Translations under genes and position numbers: made by a program
Assembly (NCBI GenBank): GCA_017505535.1
Contig: JAFVPD010000024.1
Location: forward strand, 28,109 to 92,108
Length of the DNA: 64,000 nt
Origin: Muribaculaceae bacterium
GTDB lineage: Bacteria; Bacteroidota; Bacteroidia; Bacteroidales; Muribaculaceae
Direction of reading: 5' to 3'
Part shown: positions 1-8,410 of the stretch, one piece after another
Position numbering within the stretch: the first letter of the stretch is position 1
Layout: each line of letters starts with the position of its first letter
The notes under the pieces: model-generated
The model's database searches: none
What the model was told of the DNA's origin: nothing
What the model saw: only the letters and a program-made list of their open reading frames with translations

Positions 1-1
1 G

Positions 2-1150
2 AGAGCGATACAAGTGGCACCAATTGACCTATCGGTACTCATCACCGGCGAAAGTGGTACCGGAAAAGAGTTCTTTCCAAAAATCATACACACATTCAGC
101 GCTCGCAAGCACAACAAATATATTGCCGTAAACTGTGGAGCAATTCCCGAGGGGACCATTGACTCTGAGCTATTTGGGCATGAAAAAGGGGCTTTCACCG
201 GCGCCATTTCATCTCGCAAAGGATACTTTGAAGAAGCCGATGGTGGCACAATCTTCCTTGACGAAGTCGCAGAATTGCCAATGACAACTCAAGCCCGACT
301 ATTGCGCGTGCTCGAAAGCGGCGAGTTCATTAAAGTCGGCAGCTCAACAGTCCAGAAAACAAACATTCGCATCGTCGCTGCGACAAACGTCGATATGCCC
401 AAAGCCGTAGCCGAAGGGCGTTTTCGTGAAGACCTCTTCTACCGCCTATCGACTGTACAGATTTCCATTCCACCATTGCGTGAACGCGGAAACGACATCG
501 TGCTTCTTGCCCGTAAATTTGCCATTGATTTTGCCGAAAAATATCGCACTCCGGCCATCACTCTTGATGAGTCGGCAAGAAACATCATTCAACGATACAA
601 CTGGCCGGGCAATGTCCGTCAACTAAAAAACGTGATTGAGCAAATATCTCTGTTTGAAGCAGGCAACGAAGTTACAAGTTCAAGCATCGAGCAATATATC
701 CCTCATGCGCCGGCAATTTTTGCCCCCACAATAGCCAATGCCCCCTCCCACGCCTACGACAAAGAGCGGGAATTTCTCTTCAACATGATATTCCGTTTGC
801 AAAACGAGATATCATCATTGAAAGCCACAATCGAGTCGTTGGCATCGGGACAATCGTCGGCAGTCAACATATCTCAATCGGAGCACATCGATGGCACATC
901 AAGATCAATTGTGAAACTCCCATCACCCATGACCACCATATTGTCTCCAAGCGAAACAAGTGTGCAGCCAACCGAGATAACTGAAGTGCAAGAGATACAC
1001 GACCCCTCAATGACTCTCGAAGACACTGAACGCGAAACAATCCGACGCTCTTTGGAACGCAACGGCGGTCGCAGAAAAGCAACAGCCCAAGAACTCAAAA
1101 TATCAGAACGTACTCTCTACCGAAAAATTAGAGAATACGGTCTTGAATAA
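2..1150 (+). CDS. sigma-54-dependent transcriptional activator, 5' end cut by window
   Basis: AAA+ activator that remodels RNA polymerase carrying sigma-54. The reading frame is open to the window edge, so the N-terminus is missing; an in-frame GTG at 14 lies inside the AAA+ domain and is not the start. Visible motifs in order: Walker A GESGTGKE, the sigma-54-contacting GAFTGA loop about 60 residues in, Walker B GGTIFLDE, sensor/arginine region [21 protein letters not shown], then a low-complexity linker and a C-terminal Fis-type HTH ([17 protein letters not shown]). Walker A of this group usually reads GKE(I/V)F; here it is GKEFF. No receiver domain can be judged because upstream sequence is absent. 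It overlaps or abuts the lptE-like gene and probably heads that operon. Confidence 0.93.
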   Translation, partial: RAIQVAPIDLSVLITGESGTGKEFFPKIIHTFSARKHNKYIAVNCGAIPEGTIDSELFGHEKGAFTGAISSRKGYFEEADGGTIFLDEVAELPMTTQARLLRVLESGEFIKVGSSTVQKTNIRIVAATNVDMPKAVAEGRFREDLFYRLSTVQISIPPLRERGNDIVLLARKFAIDFAEKYRTPAITLDESARNIIQRYNWPGNVRQLKNVIEQISLFEAGNEVTSSSIEQYIPHAPAIFAPTIANAPSHAYDKEREFLFNMIFRLQNEISSLKATIESLASGQSSAVNISQSEHIDGTSRSIVKLPSPMTTILSPSETSVQPTEITEVQEIHDPSMTLEDTERETIRRSLERNGGRRKATAQELKISERTLYRKIREYGLE

Positions 1151-1181
1151 ACCGATTTTATCATCTATCAGTAACTCCATA

Positions 1182-1709
1182 ATGAGATCTATCTTCAAGT
1201 TTATAACTCCCAAGCTCGTGATTCTTGCCATCATGCTATGCTCATGGCAAGGTTGCACAATCAGCTACAAATTCAATGGAGCTGCGCTTGACTATAACGT
1301 TTATCGCACCATCTTTGTGTCAGACTTCCCAATTAGGGCTGCGCTGGTCTATCCGCCCCTACAACAAACTTTTGAGAACGAGCTACTTGACTATATTTCT
1401 CGTAACACCCGCCTACAAATAGTTGACACCTCGGCCGACCTCCAACTCGAAGGAGAAATCACAGGCTACAGCTTGTCACCTCAAGCAGTCACCGAGGACG
1501 CATATGCATCGCGCACCCGACTGACTATTCAGGTAAGGATCAAATACACCGACAATCGTCAAGAAGGTAAAGACATCGACCAAACATTCTCGGCCTACCG
1601 CGACTTTGATAGTTCAGAAATGATCACCGATGTTCAGGACGACCTTTGTATGCAAATATCTAAAGAGCTTGTCGATCTCATTTTCAACGCAACACTAGGT
1701 AACTGGTAA
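1182..1709 (+). CDS. lptE: LptE-family outer-membrane assembly lipoprotein
   Basis: Predicted 175-aa lipoprotein of the Bacteroidota LptE family, which is proposed to plug and support LptD when lipopolysaccharide is inserted into the outer membrane. The N-terminus has a basic segment, a hydrophobic stretch and a lipobox-like SWQGC; the mature part begins ISYKFNGAALDY, typical of the family. I chose the ATG at 1182 because the longer frame starts with a TTG at 1143 that overlaps the previous stop and would put extra residues before the signal peptide. It sits between the sigma-54 activator and a TPR-like gene, the usual Bacteroidales order that continues to secG. The family assignment is from overall pattern; E. 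coli LptE similarity would be low. Confidence 0.85.
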   Translation: MRSIFKFITPKLVILAIMLCSWQGCTISYKFNGAALDYNVYRTIFVSDFPIRAALVYPPLQQTFENELLDYISRNTRLQIVDTSADLQLEGEITGYSLSPQAVTEDAYASRTRLTIQVRIKYTDNRQEGKDIDQTFSAYRDFDSSEMITDVQDDLCMQISKELVDLIFNATLGNW

Positions 1710-1712
1710 ACA

Positions 1713-2483
1713 ATGGACTCTTTACAGGAAACATTACGCAACATAATCGGCGATTCATCTACCCCCATTGACCCTCAATGGGTAGAACAGTTGTATAAAG
1801 AGCACCCCTATTTTACCCTACCCACAGCCCTACTACTCAAGCAACAAGGCAAAGAAATGGAGTCTCAACAACGAGCTCAACTCACTGCACGCACTGCCCT
1901 CAATGCCGGCGACCGCAAATCGCTCGCCATGCTGCTTGATGATGATGCCGCCAAATGGGTGGGATTTTACCCCGACGAGGATAAAAACACCACACCTTCA
2001 ACCAACGACACTATCGAGACTTTCTTGAACACATACGGCAATCCCGACCCCAACGAAGAAGAGATACTCACGAAACTCATCTTCAACCCAACTCCCGATT
2101 ATGCTCAACTTCTTGCCGAAGAAGAGGAGCGTAGCATACCCGATTTGTCAGAAATTGATGGAGACTCACAAGATGCAAAAATCAATGCGTTTATCATCAA
2201 AAGTCGAGAAAATCAAGGTCACTTTCCATCTGCTACTGAAGAAAAAACCGAGCCCGAGCCCGTTAAACCCGACGACTCCACCGTATCGGCTCCCGAAGCC
2301 ACCGACTCATCAATGCTCAGTGAGAGCCTCGCAAAAATTTACATCAAACAAGGCAGATACTCAAAGGCTTACGAAATTATTAGCAATTTAAGTTTGAATT
2401 TTCCGGAAAAAAGTATTTACTTTGCAGACCAATTGCGTTTTTTGCGCAAATTAATTCTTATAAAACAAAAACAAAACAATTAA
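1713..2483 (+). CDS. TPR-like protein between lptE and secG
   Basis: A 256-aa protein of unknown function starting 3 bp after the lptE-like stop, so translationally coupled. It has no signal peptide and looks cytoplasmic. The middle (about residues 85-200) is acidic and rich in P, T, D and E, hence likely disordered. The last 50 residues carry a single TPR-like helical pair (SLAKIYIKQGRYSKAYEI followed by a second helix rich in F, L and K). It is a conserved neighbour of lptE and secG in Bacteroidales as far as I recognise the order, which suggests an envelope or secretion role, but this is inference. Confidence 0.75.
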   Translation: MDSLQETLRNIIGDSSTPIDPQWVEQLYKEHPYFTLPTALLLKQQGKEMESQQRAQLTARTALNAGDRKSLAMLLDDDAAKWVGFYPDEDKNTTPSTNDTIETFLNTYGNPDPNEEEILTKLIFNPTPDYAQLLAEEEERSIPDLSEIDGDSQDAKINAFIIKSRENQGHFPSATEEKTEPEPVKPDDSTVSAPEATDSSMLSESLAKIYIKQGRYSKAYEIISNLSLNFPEKSIYFADQLRFLRKLILIKQKQNN

Positions 2484-2504
2484 ATAACATTTAAAAACTG
2501 AGGA

Positions 2505-2852
2505 ATGTATACACTCGTTATCATTTTATCAATTATCGCTGCATTACTCCTAATTGTAGTTGTACTCGTTCAAAAATCTAAAGGTGGAGGTCTTTCTTCT
2601 TCTTTTGGTGGAGGTAACTCTGTTATGGGTGTGCGCCGTACTACCGACTTTATCGAGAAAGCTACTTGGACTCTCGCCGGTATCATTTGTGTACTTGCAA
2701 TCGTTTCAGCATTTGTAATGCCTCGCAACGTGCAACAAGGTTCACGCGTGAAAGCTGAGCCCACTTCACTTCAAGTGAACGGCACCGAATATGCTTCTCC
2801 TGCAGCTGAAGCCGCTCCTGCTACCGAAAATTTAGGCGATACAGCACAATAA
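2505..2852 (+). CDS. secG: SecG preprotein translocase subunit
   Basis: Small membrane component of the SecYEG channel, 115 aa. Two transmembrane helices are visible (about residues 2-22 and 52-73) separated by the Gly/Ser-rich SecG loop (QKSKGGGLSSSFGGG). The C-terminal 40 residues after FVMPRN are an alanine/glutamate-rich tail, commonly longer in Bacteroidota. It follows the TPR-like gene by 21 bp and is probably the last gene of that operon, because a hairpin follows. Confidence 0.95.
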   Translation: MYTLVIILSIIAALLLIVVVLVQKSKGGGLSSSFGGGNSVMGVRRTTDFIEKATWTLAGIICVLAIVSAFVMPRNVQQGSRVKAEPTSLQVNGTEYASPAAEAAPATENLGDTAQ

Positions 2853-2886
2853 TAGCTCGAAGCGATAATAATCCCAATTAAATAGC

Positions 2887-2915
2887 AGGGAGCTCCATAA
2901 TACGGCGCTCCCTTT
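2887..2915 (+). terminator. hairpin after secG
   Basis: A 7-bp perfect stem (AGGGAGC at 2887-2893 and GCTCCCT at 2907-2913, 13-nt loop) follows the secG stop by about 35 bp. The U-tract is short (TTT), so termination may be partial. Confidence 0.6.
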
Positions 2916-2952
2916 GCTCGTTACAACAACCTAAAAAAATAGCTTAAATATT

Positions 2953-3288
2953 ATGGAATCAACAAGACAAGCTAAGATTTCAAGACTCCTTCAAAAAGAA
3001 CTCAGTGAAATTTTTCGTCAACAAACAGCAAAAACAAACGGAGTACTAATTTCGGTTAGTGCAGTAAGAGTATCACCCGATTTAAGCATTGCCAGAGCCT
3101 ATCTTTCAGTATTTCCCTCTGAAAAAGGTGAAGAAATTCTCGCAAACATCAACCGCACATCACAACAAATCAGATATGCACTTGCCCAAAAAGTGAGATA
3201 TCAATTGCGCAAGACTCCGGAGCTATCGTTCTTCATCGATGATTCTCTTGACTATATTGAGCACATCGACCAACTTCTAAATCAATAA
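2953..3288 (+). CDS. rbfA: ribosome-binding factor A
   Basis: RbfA, 111 aa, helps mature the 16S rRNA 5' region of the 30S subunit. The protein matches the family in length and in its KH-like core: N-terminal STRQAKISRLLQKELSEIF, the VSAVRVSPDLSIARAYLSVF strand region, and the C-terminal RKTPELSFFIDDSLDY signature. It lies 28 bp before a LolC/E-type permease gene and likely shares its transcript. Confidence 0.96.
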   Translation: MESTRQAKISRLLQKELSEIFRQQTAKTNGVLISVSAVRVSPDLSIARAYLSVFPSEKGEEILANINRTSQQIRYALAQKVRYQLRKTPELSFFIDDSLDYIEHIDQLLNQ

Positions 3289-3315
3289 TCGACGAGACTC
3301 AAAAGGTCAAAGGGA

Positions 3316-4530
3316 ATGTTACCGTTCAGAATTGCACTAAGATATCTTTTTTCCAAAAAGACCCACAACGCCGTCAACGTCATCTCTCTAATTTCGGTGG
3401 CAGGTGTCGCTGTTGCCACAATGGCGATGGTGTGTGTACTTTCTGTATTCAATGGGTTCACCGACCTCGCGGTATCTCAACTTTCCCACATTGCCCCCGA
3501 CTTGAAAATCACACCCCACGAAGGGAAAGAGATCGCATCGCCCGACTCAATTATCGATATCATCAAAACCATCGAAGGCATTGAAAGCTCTTCACCCATT
3601 ATTGAAGAGCAGGCATTTGCCGTATATAACGCAAAACAAATTCCCGTAAACATCAAAGGAGTTACCCACGACTATGAATCCATCTCTGAAATTCCTCAAA
3701 TAATTATTGATGGAATGTTTCTACTTGATGACGGAGAACACTCCTATGCCACTCTAAGCGTTGGAGCCGCGATATCGTTGCAAGCATCGCCCCACTATGC
3801 CACCCCACTTGAGCTATACACACCCAAACGACATGGGCGTGTCAACGTTGCAAACCCCATGGCATCGGTGAGACTTGCTCAACTTGTGATTGGCGGAGTT
3901 TACCAAGTGAACCAGCACGAGTATGACTCCAATACCATCATCATTCCCATTGAAGTAGCCCGCCAACTCCTTGATTACACCTCTCAAGCTACCGCCATAG
4001 AAATAAACGTGACCGACGGATACAACGCAACTGATATTGCTCACAGGCTAAGCAACATTCTTTCCGGCAAATTTGACGTCAAAAACCGCATTGAGCAACA
4101 AGAAGAATCATTTCGCATGATTGAAATCGAAAAATGGATTACTTTCTTGATGTTGGCATTTATACTCGTCATCGCCTCGTTCAACATCATCTCCACACTA
4201 TCATTGCTCATCATTGAAAAACAAGATAACATCGCAACAATGAGAGCCATGGGAGCCTCCAACAGCATGATTACGCAGGTGTTTACTCTTGAAGGCTGGC
4301 TCATTTCAGTGTCGGGAGGAATAATCGGACTTATCCTGGGAATTATCCTCACTTTAACCCAGCAATGGGGTAAAATCATTAAATTGGGCGGAGATCCGTC
4401 GGCAATGTTCATCGATGCCTATCCGGTACGCCTCGATGCAATTGACTTGGCAGTGGTCTTTGCCGTTGTTTTAGCCATCGGGTTCTTCACCTCACAAGTA
4501 ACAGCCTGGGGAATGCGCCGACGCCATTGA
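3316..4530 (+). CDS. LolC/LolE-type ABC transporter permease
   Basis: A 404-aa FtsX/MacB-superfamily permease. Topology is the family's 1+3: one N-terminal helix (residues about 20-45, SLISVAGVAVATMAMVCVLSV), a large periplasmic domain (about 46-270) and three C-terminal helices ending GFFTSQVTAWGMRRRH. The N-terminus RIALRYLFSKK and SVFNGF agree with LolC/E, which pass lipoproteins from the inner membrane to LolA. No ATPase (LolD) is adjacent, so in this genome the ATPase is elsewhere. Its stop is only 7 bp from the stop of the convergent phage portal gene, a very tight junction. Confidence 0.88.
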   Translation: MLPFRIALRYLFSKKTHNAVNVISLISVAGVAVATMAMVCVLSVFNGFTDLAVSQLSHIAPDLKITPHEGKEIASPDSIIDIIKTIEGIESSSPIIEEQAFAVYNAKQIPVNIKGVTHDYESISEIPQIIIDGMFLLDDGEHSYATLSVGAAISLQASPHYATPLELYTPKRHGRVNVANPMASVRLAQLVIGGVYQVNQHEYDSNTIIIPIEVARQLLDYTSQATAIEINVTDGYNATDIAHRLSNILSGKFDVKNRIEQQEESFRMIEIEKWITFLMLAFILVIASFNIISTLSLLIIEKQDNIATMRAMGASNSMITQVFTLEGWLISVSGGIIGLILGIILTLTQQWGKIIKLGGDPSAMFIDAYPVRLDAIDLAVVFAVVLAIGFFTSQVTAWGMRRRH

Positions 4531-4537
4531 CGTCCAC

Positions 4538-6025
4538 CTACCCCACACCACTACGCAGCATTTTCGCATCACGATCACCTCGGAAACTATTGAACGTTGC
4601 ATAAATATCGGCCATGGCAACAGCCGAGTTTTGTGCTTGTGCATTATACAGCGACGCGGCTGTAGTCGAGCCTGCTTCACGCCCCATAAAAGCCCTACTT
4701 ACGCCTGAGATATCCTCCATGAGTCGCAATTCCAAGTCAAGTAGTTGATAGGCCCCAATATCGGAATTATTGGCCGACATTTGTCGAGGCATCTCGGCCG
4801 ATTGATAGCCTTTCACCGGTATCACACCATCAGGTTTTGACCAATTACGCGCCACATCGTCCCACGACATCCAATCGGCCTTAACATCATCGGGAAAAAG
4901 CAACACACCCTTAGCCGACGACCCCATTACATGGTCAATCAAAGTTATGAGCCTATTCACATATCGTTGCTGATCAATGACATCTTCAACAAACGAGTGA
5001 ATCTCACCATCGGTCAGCGGATAAAACTTTGCCACAAACGGGTGTGATCCATGCTCGTATGGCGAATCCATCTCTTCGATCACCGTACCATCGGGAGCAA
5101 AAAACCTACAATGCCAACAAGTTTCAATGTCCCACCGATAGTCGATGAGTGGGCGATGGGTTTCCATGCGCAAAGCATTCTCATCGTTCAGCAAAGGCTC
5201 GTCATCTACCTTTGACGCATAATAACGTCCCGTCTCTCGGTCATGACATCTCAAACGTTCTCGCCCCTCCAACGTCCACACCTCTATTACCCTACACATT
5301 CCCGAGGGTGCTCTGAAGAAGTCGACACCGAGCTCATTTGCCACGCCCAATTCATCAACATGAGCATAGGCTACCGACCGGTCAACTTGATTATATAGCC
5401 TTGTCAACTGCTGAGAACGCAATCGCGACCCATGAGCATAGCGCATTATTACCTCGGTTAGACTCATGTCGTGAATCATACCCACCAGACGTGCGTCCCA
5501 ACCTCGAGGATCATTTGTCAAATCGATAAAAAAGCGAGATGGTGACACATTATCGACCCACACACCATACCCTTTCCCCGGACGAGCCTCACGAGTGACT
5601 CGTTGAATGGCACACCCCGAGATAAGAAACTCCTCCAACATGCGAGCATCTAATTCACCCAGACAATTTGCCTGACGCAACTGTGTCAACAACTTTGCGT
5701 CGTGCTGCAACAAATCAGTATAAGTCTCATTTGTGCGAAAATATCCCACTATCGATTTCACCAACTGCCTGATGAGATTATTGGTGAGAGGGCGCTTCCC
5801 ACTTTCAACAGCATATTCCTCTTCGGTCACATATTCGCCGGAGGCATTTTTCACAATGTCGCTCCATTGATCGCCATAGGTGTAACGTTTGTATCGGGAG
5901 CGTCGCGAGCGCATATCCTCCGCAGCCAGCCACGCTTTATGCGCCATTTTCAGGACTCCTCGAGGAGTGCCACTACTATTGATATTTGCAATCATTTTTA
6001 TATCGGAATTTTTCAGGTAAGACAT
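4538..6025 (-). CDS. phage portal protein, probably C-terminally truncated
   Basis: A 495-aa P22/crAss-like portal-type protein. Portals form the dodecameric ring through which DNA enters the phage head. Typical features: N-terminal helical AHKAWLAAEDMRSRRSRY, RPLTNNLIRQLVKSIVGYFR, an internal SPSRFFIDLTNDPRGWDA strand region, ITLIDHVMGSSAKG, and a late DISGVSRAFMGREAGSTTAA loop followed by a long helix (NAQAQNSAVAMADIYATFN). In portals of this type the long helix is normally followed by further stem/crown sequence; here the protein stops soon after it (RDAKMLRSGVG). I infer loss of the C-terminus at the junction with the permease gene. It starts 2 bp after the adaptor-like gene, last in the four-gene module. 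Confidence 0.75.
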   Translation of the reverse strand: MSYLKNSDIKMIANINSSGTPRGVLKMAHKAWLAAEDMRSRRSRYKRYTYGDQWSDIVKNASGEYVTEEEYAVESGKRPLTNNLIRQLVKSIVGYFRTNETYTDLLQHDAKLLTQLRQANCLGELDARMLEEFLISGCAIQRVTREARPGKGYGVWVDNVSPSRFFIDLTNDPRGWDARLVGMIHDMSLTEVIMRYAHGSRLRSQQLTRLYNQVDRSVAYAHVDELGVANELGVDFFRAPSGMCRVIEVWTLEGRERLRCHDRETGRYYASKVDDEPLLNDENALRMETHRPLIDYRWDIETCWHCRFFAPDGTVIEEMDSPYEHGSHPFVAKFYPLTDGEIHSFVEDVIDQQRYVNRLITLIDHVMGSSAKGVLLFPDDVKADWMSWDDVARNWSKPDGVIPVKGYQSAEMPRQMSANNSDIGAYQLLDLELRLMEDISGVSRAFMGREAGSTTAASLYNAQAQNSAVAMADIYATFNSFRGDRDAKMLRSGVG

Positions 6026-6027
6026 AG

Positions 6028-6567
6028 TTATTCTTCAGGAACGATGAGCGACAAAGCCCGCTCATCAAACGTATAAAACCCATCTTCAGGCTCCATCACA
6101 CAAAGCAACCGCTCGATTTTTGGGGTATTTCCACGTTCAACGCCATACAATCGCAACAACCCATTGTCATTTATTGCCACAGGATAGGTAGTCCCTGCTC
6201 GTGTAAATTTCCACTTCTGGCACATGGCAAGAGAGCTATCAGGCCCTACAATCTCGGCCGGGCGGGCCCATGTTGTCAACTTCACTTCTACAACTCGTCG
6301 GCATTGCGATGGCAGAGTAATCGTGGCCATTCCATCTTGCTCGTTCACCACCAATGCGACTTCGTTGGCAATATTTGTTACCGCAAGCATTTCCAGCGGT
6401 GCATTATCAAGCAAGCCGAGATACCAATCACGCATTTGTGCAACCAACAACGGAGTGAGGTCAATGCCATCGGCGCGAGACACCGTACAGTCGGAGCGCA
6501 AAGGCTCCAACTCACGGCGCATGCGCCATTGCGATAGCATCTCCTCAGTGGAGAGTTTCATCATCAT
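6028..6567 (-). CDS. phage head-tail adaptor-like protein
   Basis: A 179-aa protein that I do not recognise by name. It starts at the first of three consecutive ATG codons and overlaps the capsid stop in an ATGA, so it is translationally coupled. The N-terminus is helical (KLSTEEMLSQWRMRRELEPL), followed by LLVAQMRDWYLGLLDNAPLE and then beta-rich sequence ending DERALSLIVPEE. Size, composition and position between capsid and portal suit a connector/head-completion protein; that is inference from context. Confidence 0.55.
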   Translation of the reverse strand: MMMKLSTEEMLSQWRMRRELEPLRSDCTVSRADGIDLTPLLVAQMRDWYLGLLDNAPLEMLAVTNIANEVALVVNEQDGMATITLPSQCRRVVEVKLTTWARPAEIVGPDSSLAMCQKWKFTRAGTTYPVAINDNGLLRLYGVERGNTPKIERLLCVMEPEDGFYTFDERALSLIVPEE

Positions 6568-7838
6568 TGTTTCACAATTCTCATGTGGGCTTGTGGATAA
6601 CGTAGCACCAAGCAACTTGCCTCAGTAATCACGATAGCGTCGGTATTGCGCACCCCACTTTTCTTGAGATCAAGTTTTTCGGTACGGAATGGGATATGGC
6701 TATACTTCGTGAGATATTCCGGATCAAGGACAAAGGCATCGGAAGCGTGGCCACATTGATCGAATACTTCAGAATGAACAACATATAGCGTTCCAAATTT
6801 AGTGTGCAATTCACTGAAATCAATTCCCCATCGGCTCACTTTTTCATTAGCCATTATCACCTTGGTATATTCCAACTTGTTCAGGGCCTCGATAAACTGC
6901 GTTCCACCAATAAGGATTTTTCGCGACGACCCGGCATTCTCAGTAAATGCGTAACGTGATATCTCCACAAGCTTATCGGCATTTAGCTCGCCCTCAGCAT
7001 ACTTGATTTCCTTGCCGGCTTGATTCCATATACCACCTGTCAACTGAATCCAATCGCGTTTCACACTATCATAGACACGGCTACGCGTACCAAAAAGAAA
7101 GTTCTTTTCCATTCCCAGCCTCATGTCAATAATCGCCACCTCTTCTTGATCGGAGAAATTCCAGCCCACCTCTTTATTGGCAATCTTCTGTATAGTTGAT
7201 TGCTCCACTTGGGCCTTAAATATTTGGCAATAGTTGCTACTTTTCACAGGCAACGCCGAGTATTGAGCAGTCTGCACATCAAGTTCGGCTGCTGCACGTC
7301 CCATGCGCACAAGTCGGGTGTCGCGAGGGATTGTCGGCACACATCTCATCGCATTTCCCACACGTTTACCATTGGCTGCGATTACCACAATTCCGCCGCC
7401 CTCAATACGCGAAACGACATATAGCACCAGCGCACCTGCTACCGTTACGCCATCATCGGCATATCCATTAATCCCTGGCACAAGAATCGTTTCCGAAGGT
7501 TCAAAGATACCATCGTTGTCGGTGAATAATGTTACTTGCTGGGGCAAGTTTGGATCGAGCAACGTGTCACTCTCAATGTGTTCCGATGCCAAATTTGCCT
7601 CAATAGGTTTGGTATCGACCGAATAATACTCCACCTCCATGCTATCACTCATGCGAGCACCGGCCCATCGTGAAAGCTGATCGATAGGAGTTGACATCGG
7701 GCGTATCTTCACAATGCGATTGTCAATTTCATTGCGCAACAATTCGCTTGATGCTTCTTTGGTTACACCGGTTGTTACAGGACCCGATACAATGTGTTTT
7801 CCACCGGCATCACCGGTGATAATAGTTGTGTTACTCAT
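6564..7838 (-). CDS. phage major capsid protein, SU10/DUF5309 type
   Basis: A 424-aa protein that I assign to the SU10-like major capsid family (formerly DUF5309), HK97-fold shell proteins. Supporting features: an N-terminal arm (residues 1-40), TPIDQLSRWAGARMSDSMEVEYYSVDT, the conserved RVGNAMRCVPTIPRDTRLVRMGRA segment, a helical spine around EQSTIQKIANKEVGWNFSD, EKNFLFGTRS, and the C-terminal GTLYVVHSEVFDQCGHASDAFVLDPEYL typical of the family's last strands. It has an intact reading frame of normal length. It follows the scaffold-like gene by 66 bp and overlaps the adaptor-like gene. No terminase or protease gene is nearby. Confidence 0.78.
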   Translation of the reverse strand: MSNTTIITGDAGGKHIVSGPVTTGVTKEASSELLRNEIDNRIVKIRPMSTPIDQLSRWAGARMSDSMEVEYYSVDTKPIEANLASEHIESDTLLDPNLPQQVTLFTDNDGIFEPSETILVPGINGYADDGVTVAGALVLYVVSRIEGGGIVVIAANGKRVGNAMRCVPTIPRDTRLVRMGRAAAELDVQTAQYSALPVKSSNYCQIFKAQVEQSTIQKIANKEVGWNFSDQEEVAIIDMRLGMEKNFLFGTRSRVYDSVKRDWIQLTGGIWNQAGKEIKYAEGELNADKLVEISRYAFTENAGSSRKILIGGTQFIEALNKLEYTKVIMANEKVSRWGIDFSELHTKFGTLYVVHSEVFDQCGHASDAFVLDPEYLTKYSHIPFRTEKLDLKKSGVRNTDAIVITEASCLVLRYPQAHMRIVKQ

Positions 7839-7904
7839 AAAAATTGAATTAAATTAAACTGTTTAAGGATTTTGATTGATTGTGAGAAGAATTTTAGTTT
7901 GTTC

Positions 7905-8219
7905 CTATGCATCGTCCCACACACTTCGACGCATATTGTTCAGAATCAACGACTCCGAATCGGGCATTGCAGGCGACTTAGTTTCATTTTCCCACTGCGC
8001 CGGTCGTTGCATTTCAATAGCCACAGCCTCATTACGCCCTCGCAGATAGCCTCGTTGTTCAGCCTCGGCAATGAGTTGTTCCATGTCGGGATTGTTTCCT
8101 GATGTGCTTGATTGCGATGCCTGTTCGACCGTTTGGGGCTGAGAGTCCTGAATTGAGGTTTCATTATGAGCCTCGGAGTCGCGAATTGCATCAACATGAG
8201 GTGATTTAAGATTTTCCAT
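7905..8219 (-). CDS. small acidic scaffold-like protein of the phage module
   Basis: A 104-aa hydrophilic protein, first gene of the leftward phage-head module. Residues 1-45 are Q/S/N/E-rich and probably disordered; one helix is predicted around MEQLIAEAEQRGYLRGRNEA. There is no signal peptide or membrane segment. Being small, acidic and directly upstream of a capsid gene, it could be a scaffolding or capsid-assembly protein, but no family motif proves this. Confidence 0.5.
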   Translation of the reverse strand: MENLKSPHVDAIRDSEAHNETSIQDSQPQTVEQASQSSTSGNNPDMEQLIAEAEQRGYLRGRNEAVAIEMQRPAQWENETKSPAMPDSESLILNNMRRSVWDDA

Positions 8220-8292
8220 CGATTAGATAAGATTAAGAAGATTATACACTGAGATTTTTTAAGGTTGAGCCGGCAAGACCTTGATTTACGTT

Positions 8293-8309
8293 GCAAAATT
8301 ACGTTTTGC
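8293..8309. promoter_or_regulatory. palindrome upstream of the phage-head module
   Basis: GCAAAA and TTTTGC separated by 5 nt form a short inverted repeat. On the minus strand it covers a TAATTTTG at 8301-8294, a good Bacteroidota -7 element for the phage module (first ATG at 8219). The nearest TTG on that strand (8328-8326) is 24 nt away, a little far. The site could be a repressor operator. Confidence 0.4.
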
Positions 8310-8351
8310 GATCCCCTTTAATGCGCAATCCTGTCACTTTACTCGCTTTTT

Positions 8352-8384
8352 TTTGTGCAATGTGCCAATAATTGATTAATTTTG
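8352..8384 (+). promoter_or_regulatory. lysS promoter
   Basis: TTTG at 8352-8355 and TAATTTTG at 8377-8384 with 21 nt between them match the Bacteroidota housekeeping promoter. The lysS ATG lies 26 bp downstream. Confidence 0.7.
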
Positions 8385-8410
8385 CAGATATTTCATAAAT
8401 TGCATAGACT

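Noticed and set aside
14..1150. GTG at 14 as the start of the sigma-54 activator
   Set aside because: Frame is open upstream and the GTG falls inside the AAA+ domain.
3316..4530. FtsX cell-division permease
   Set aside because: The RIALRYLFSKK start and the size of the periplasmic domain fit LolC/E; no ftsE neighbour.
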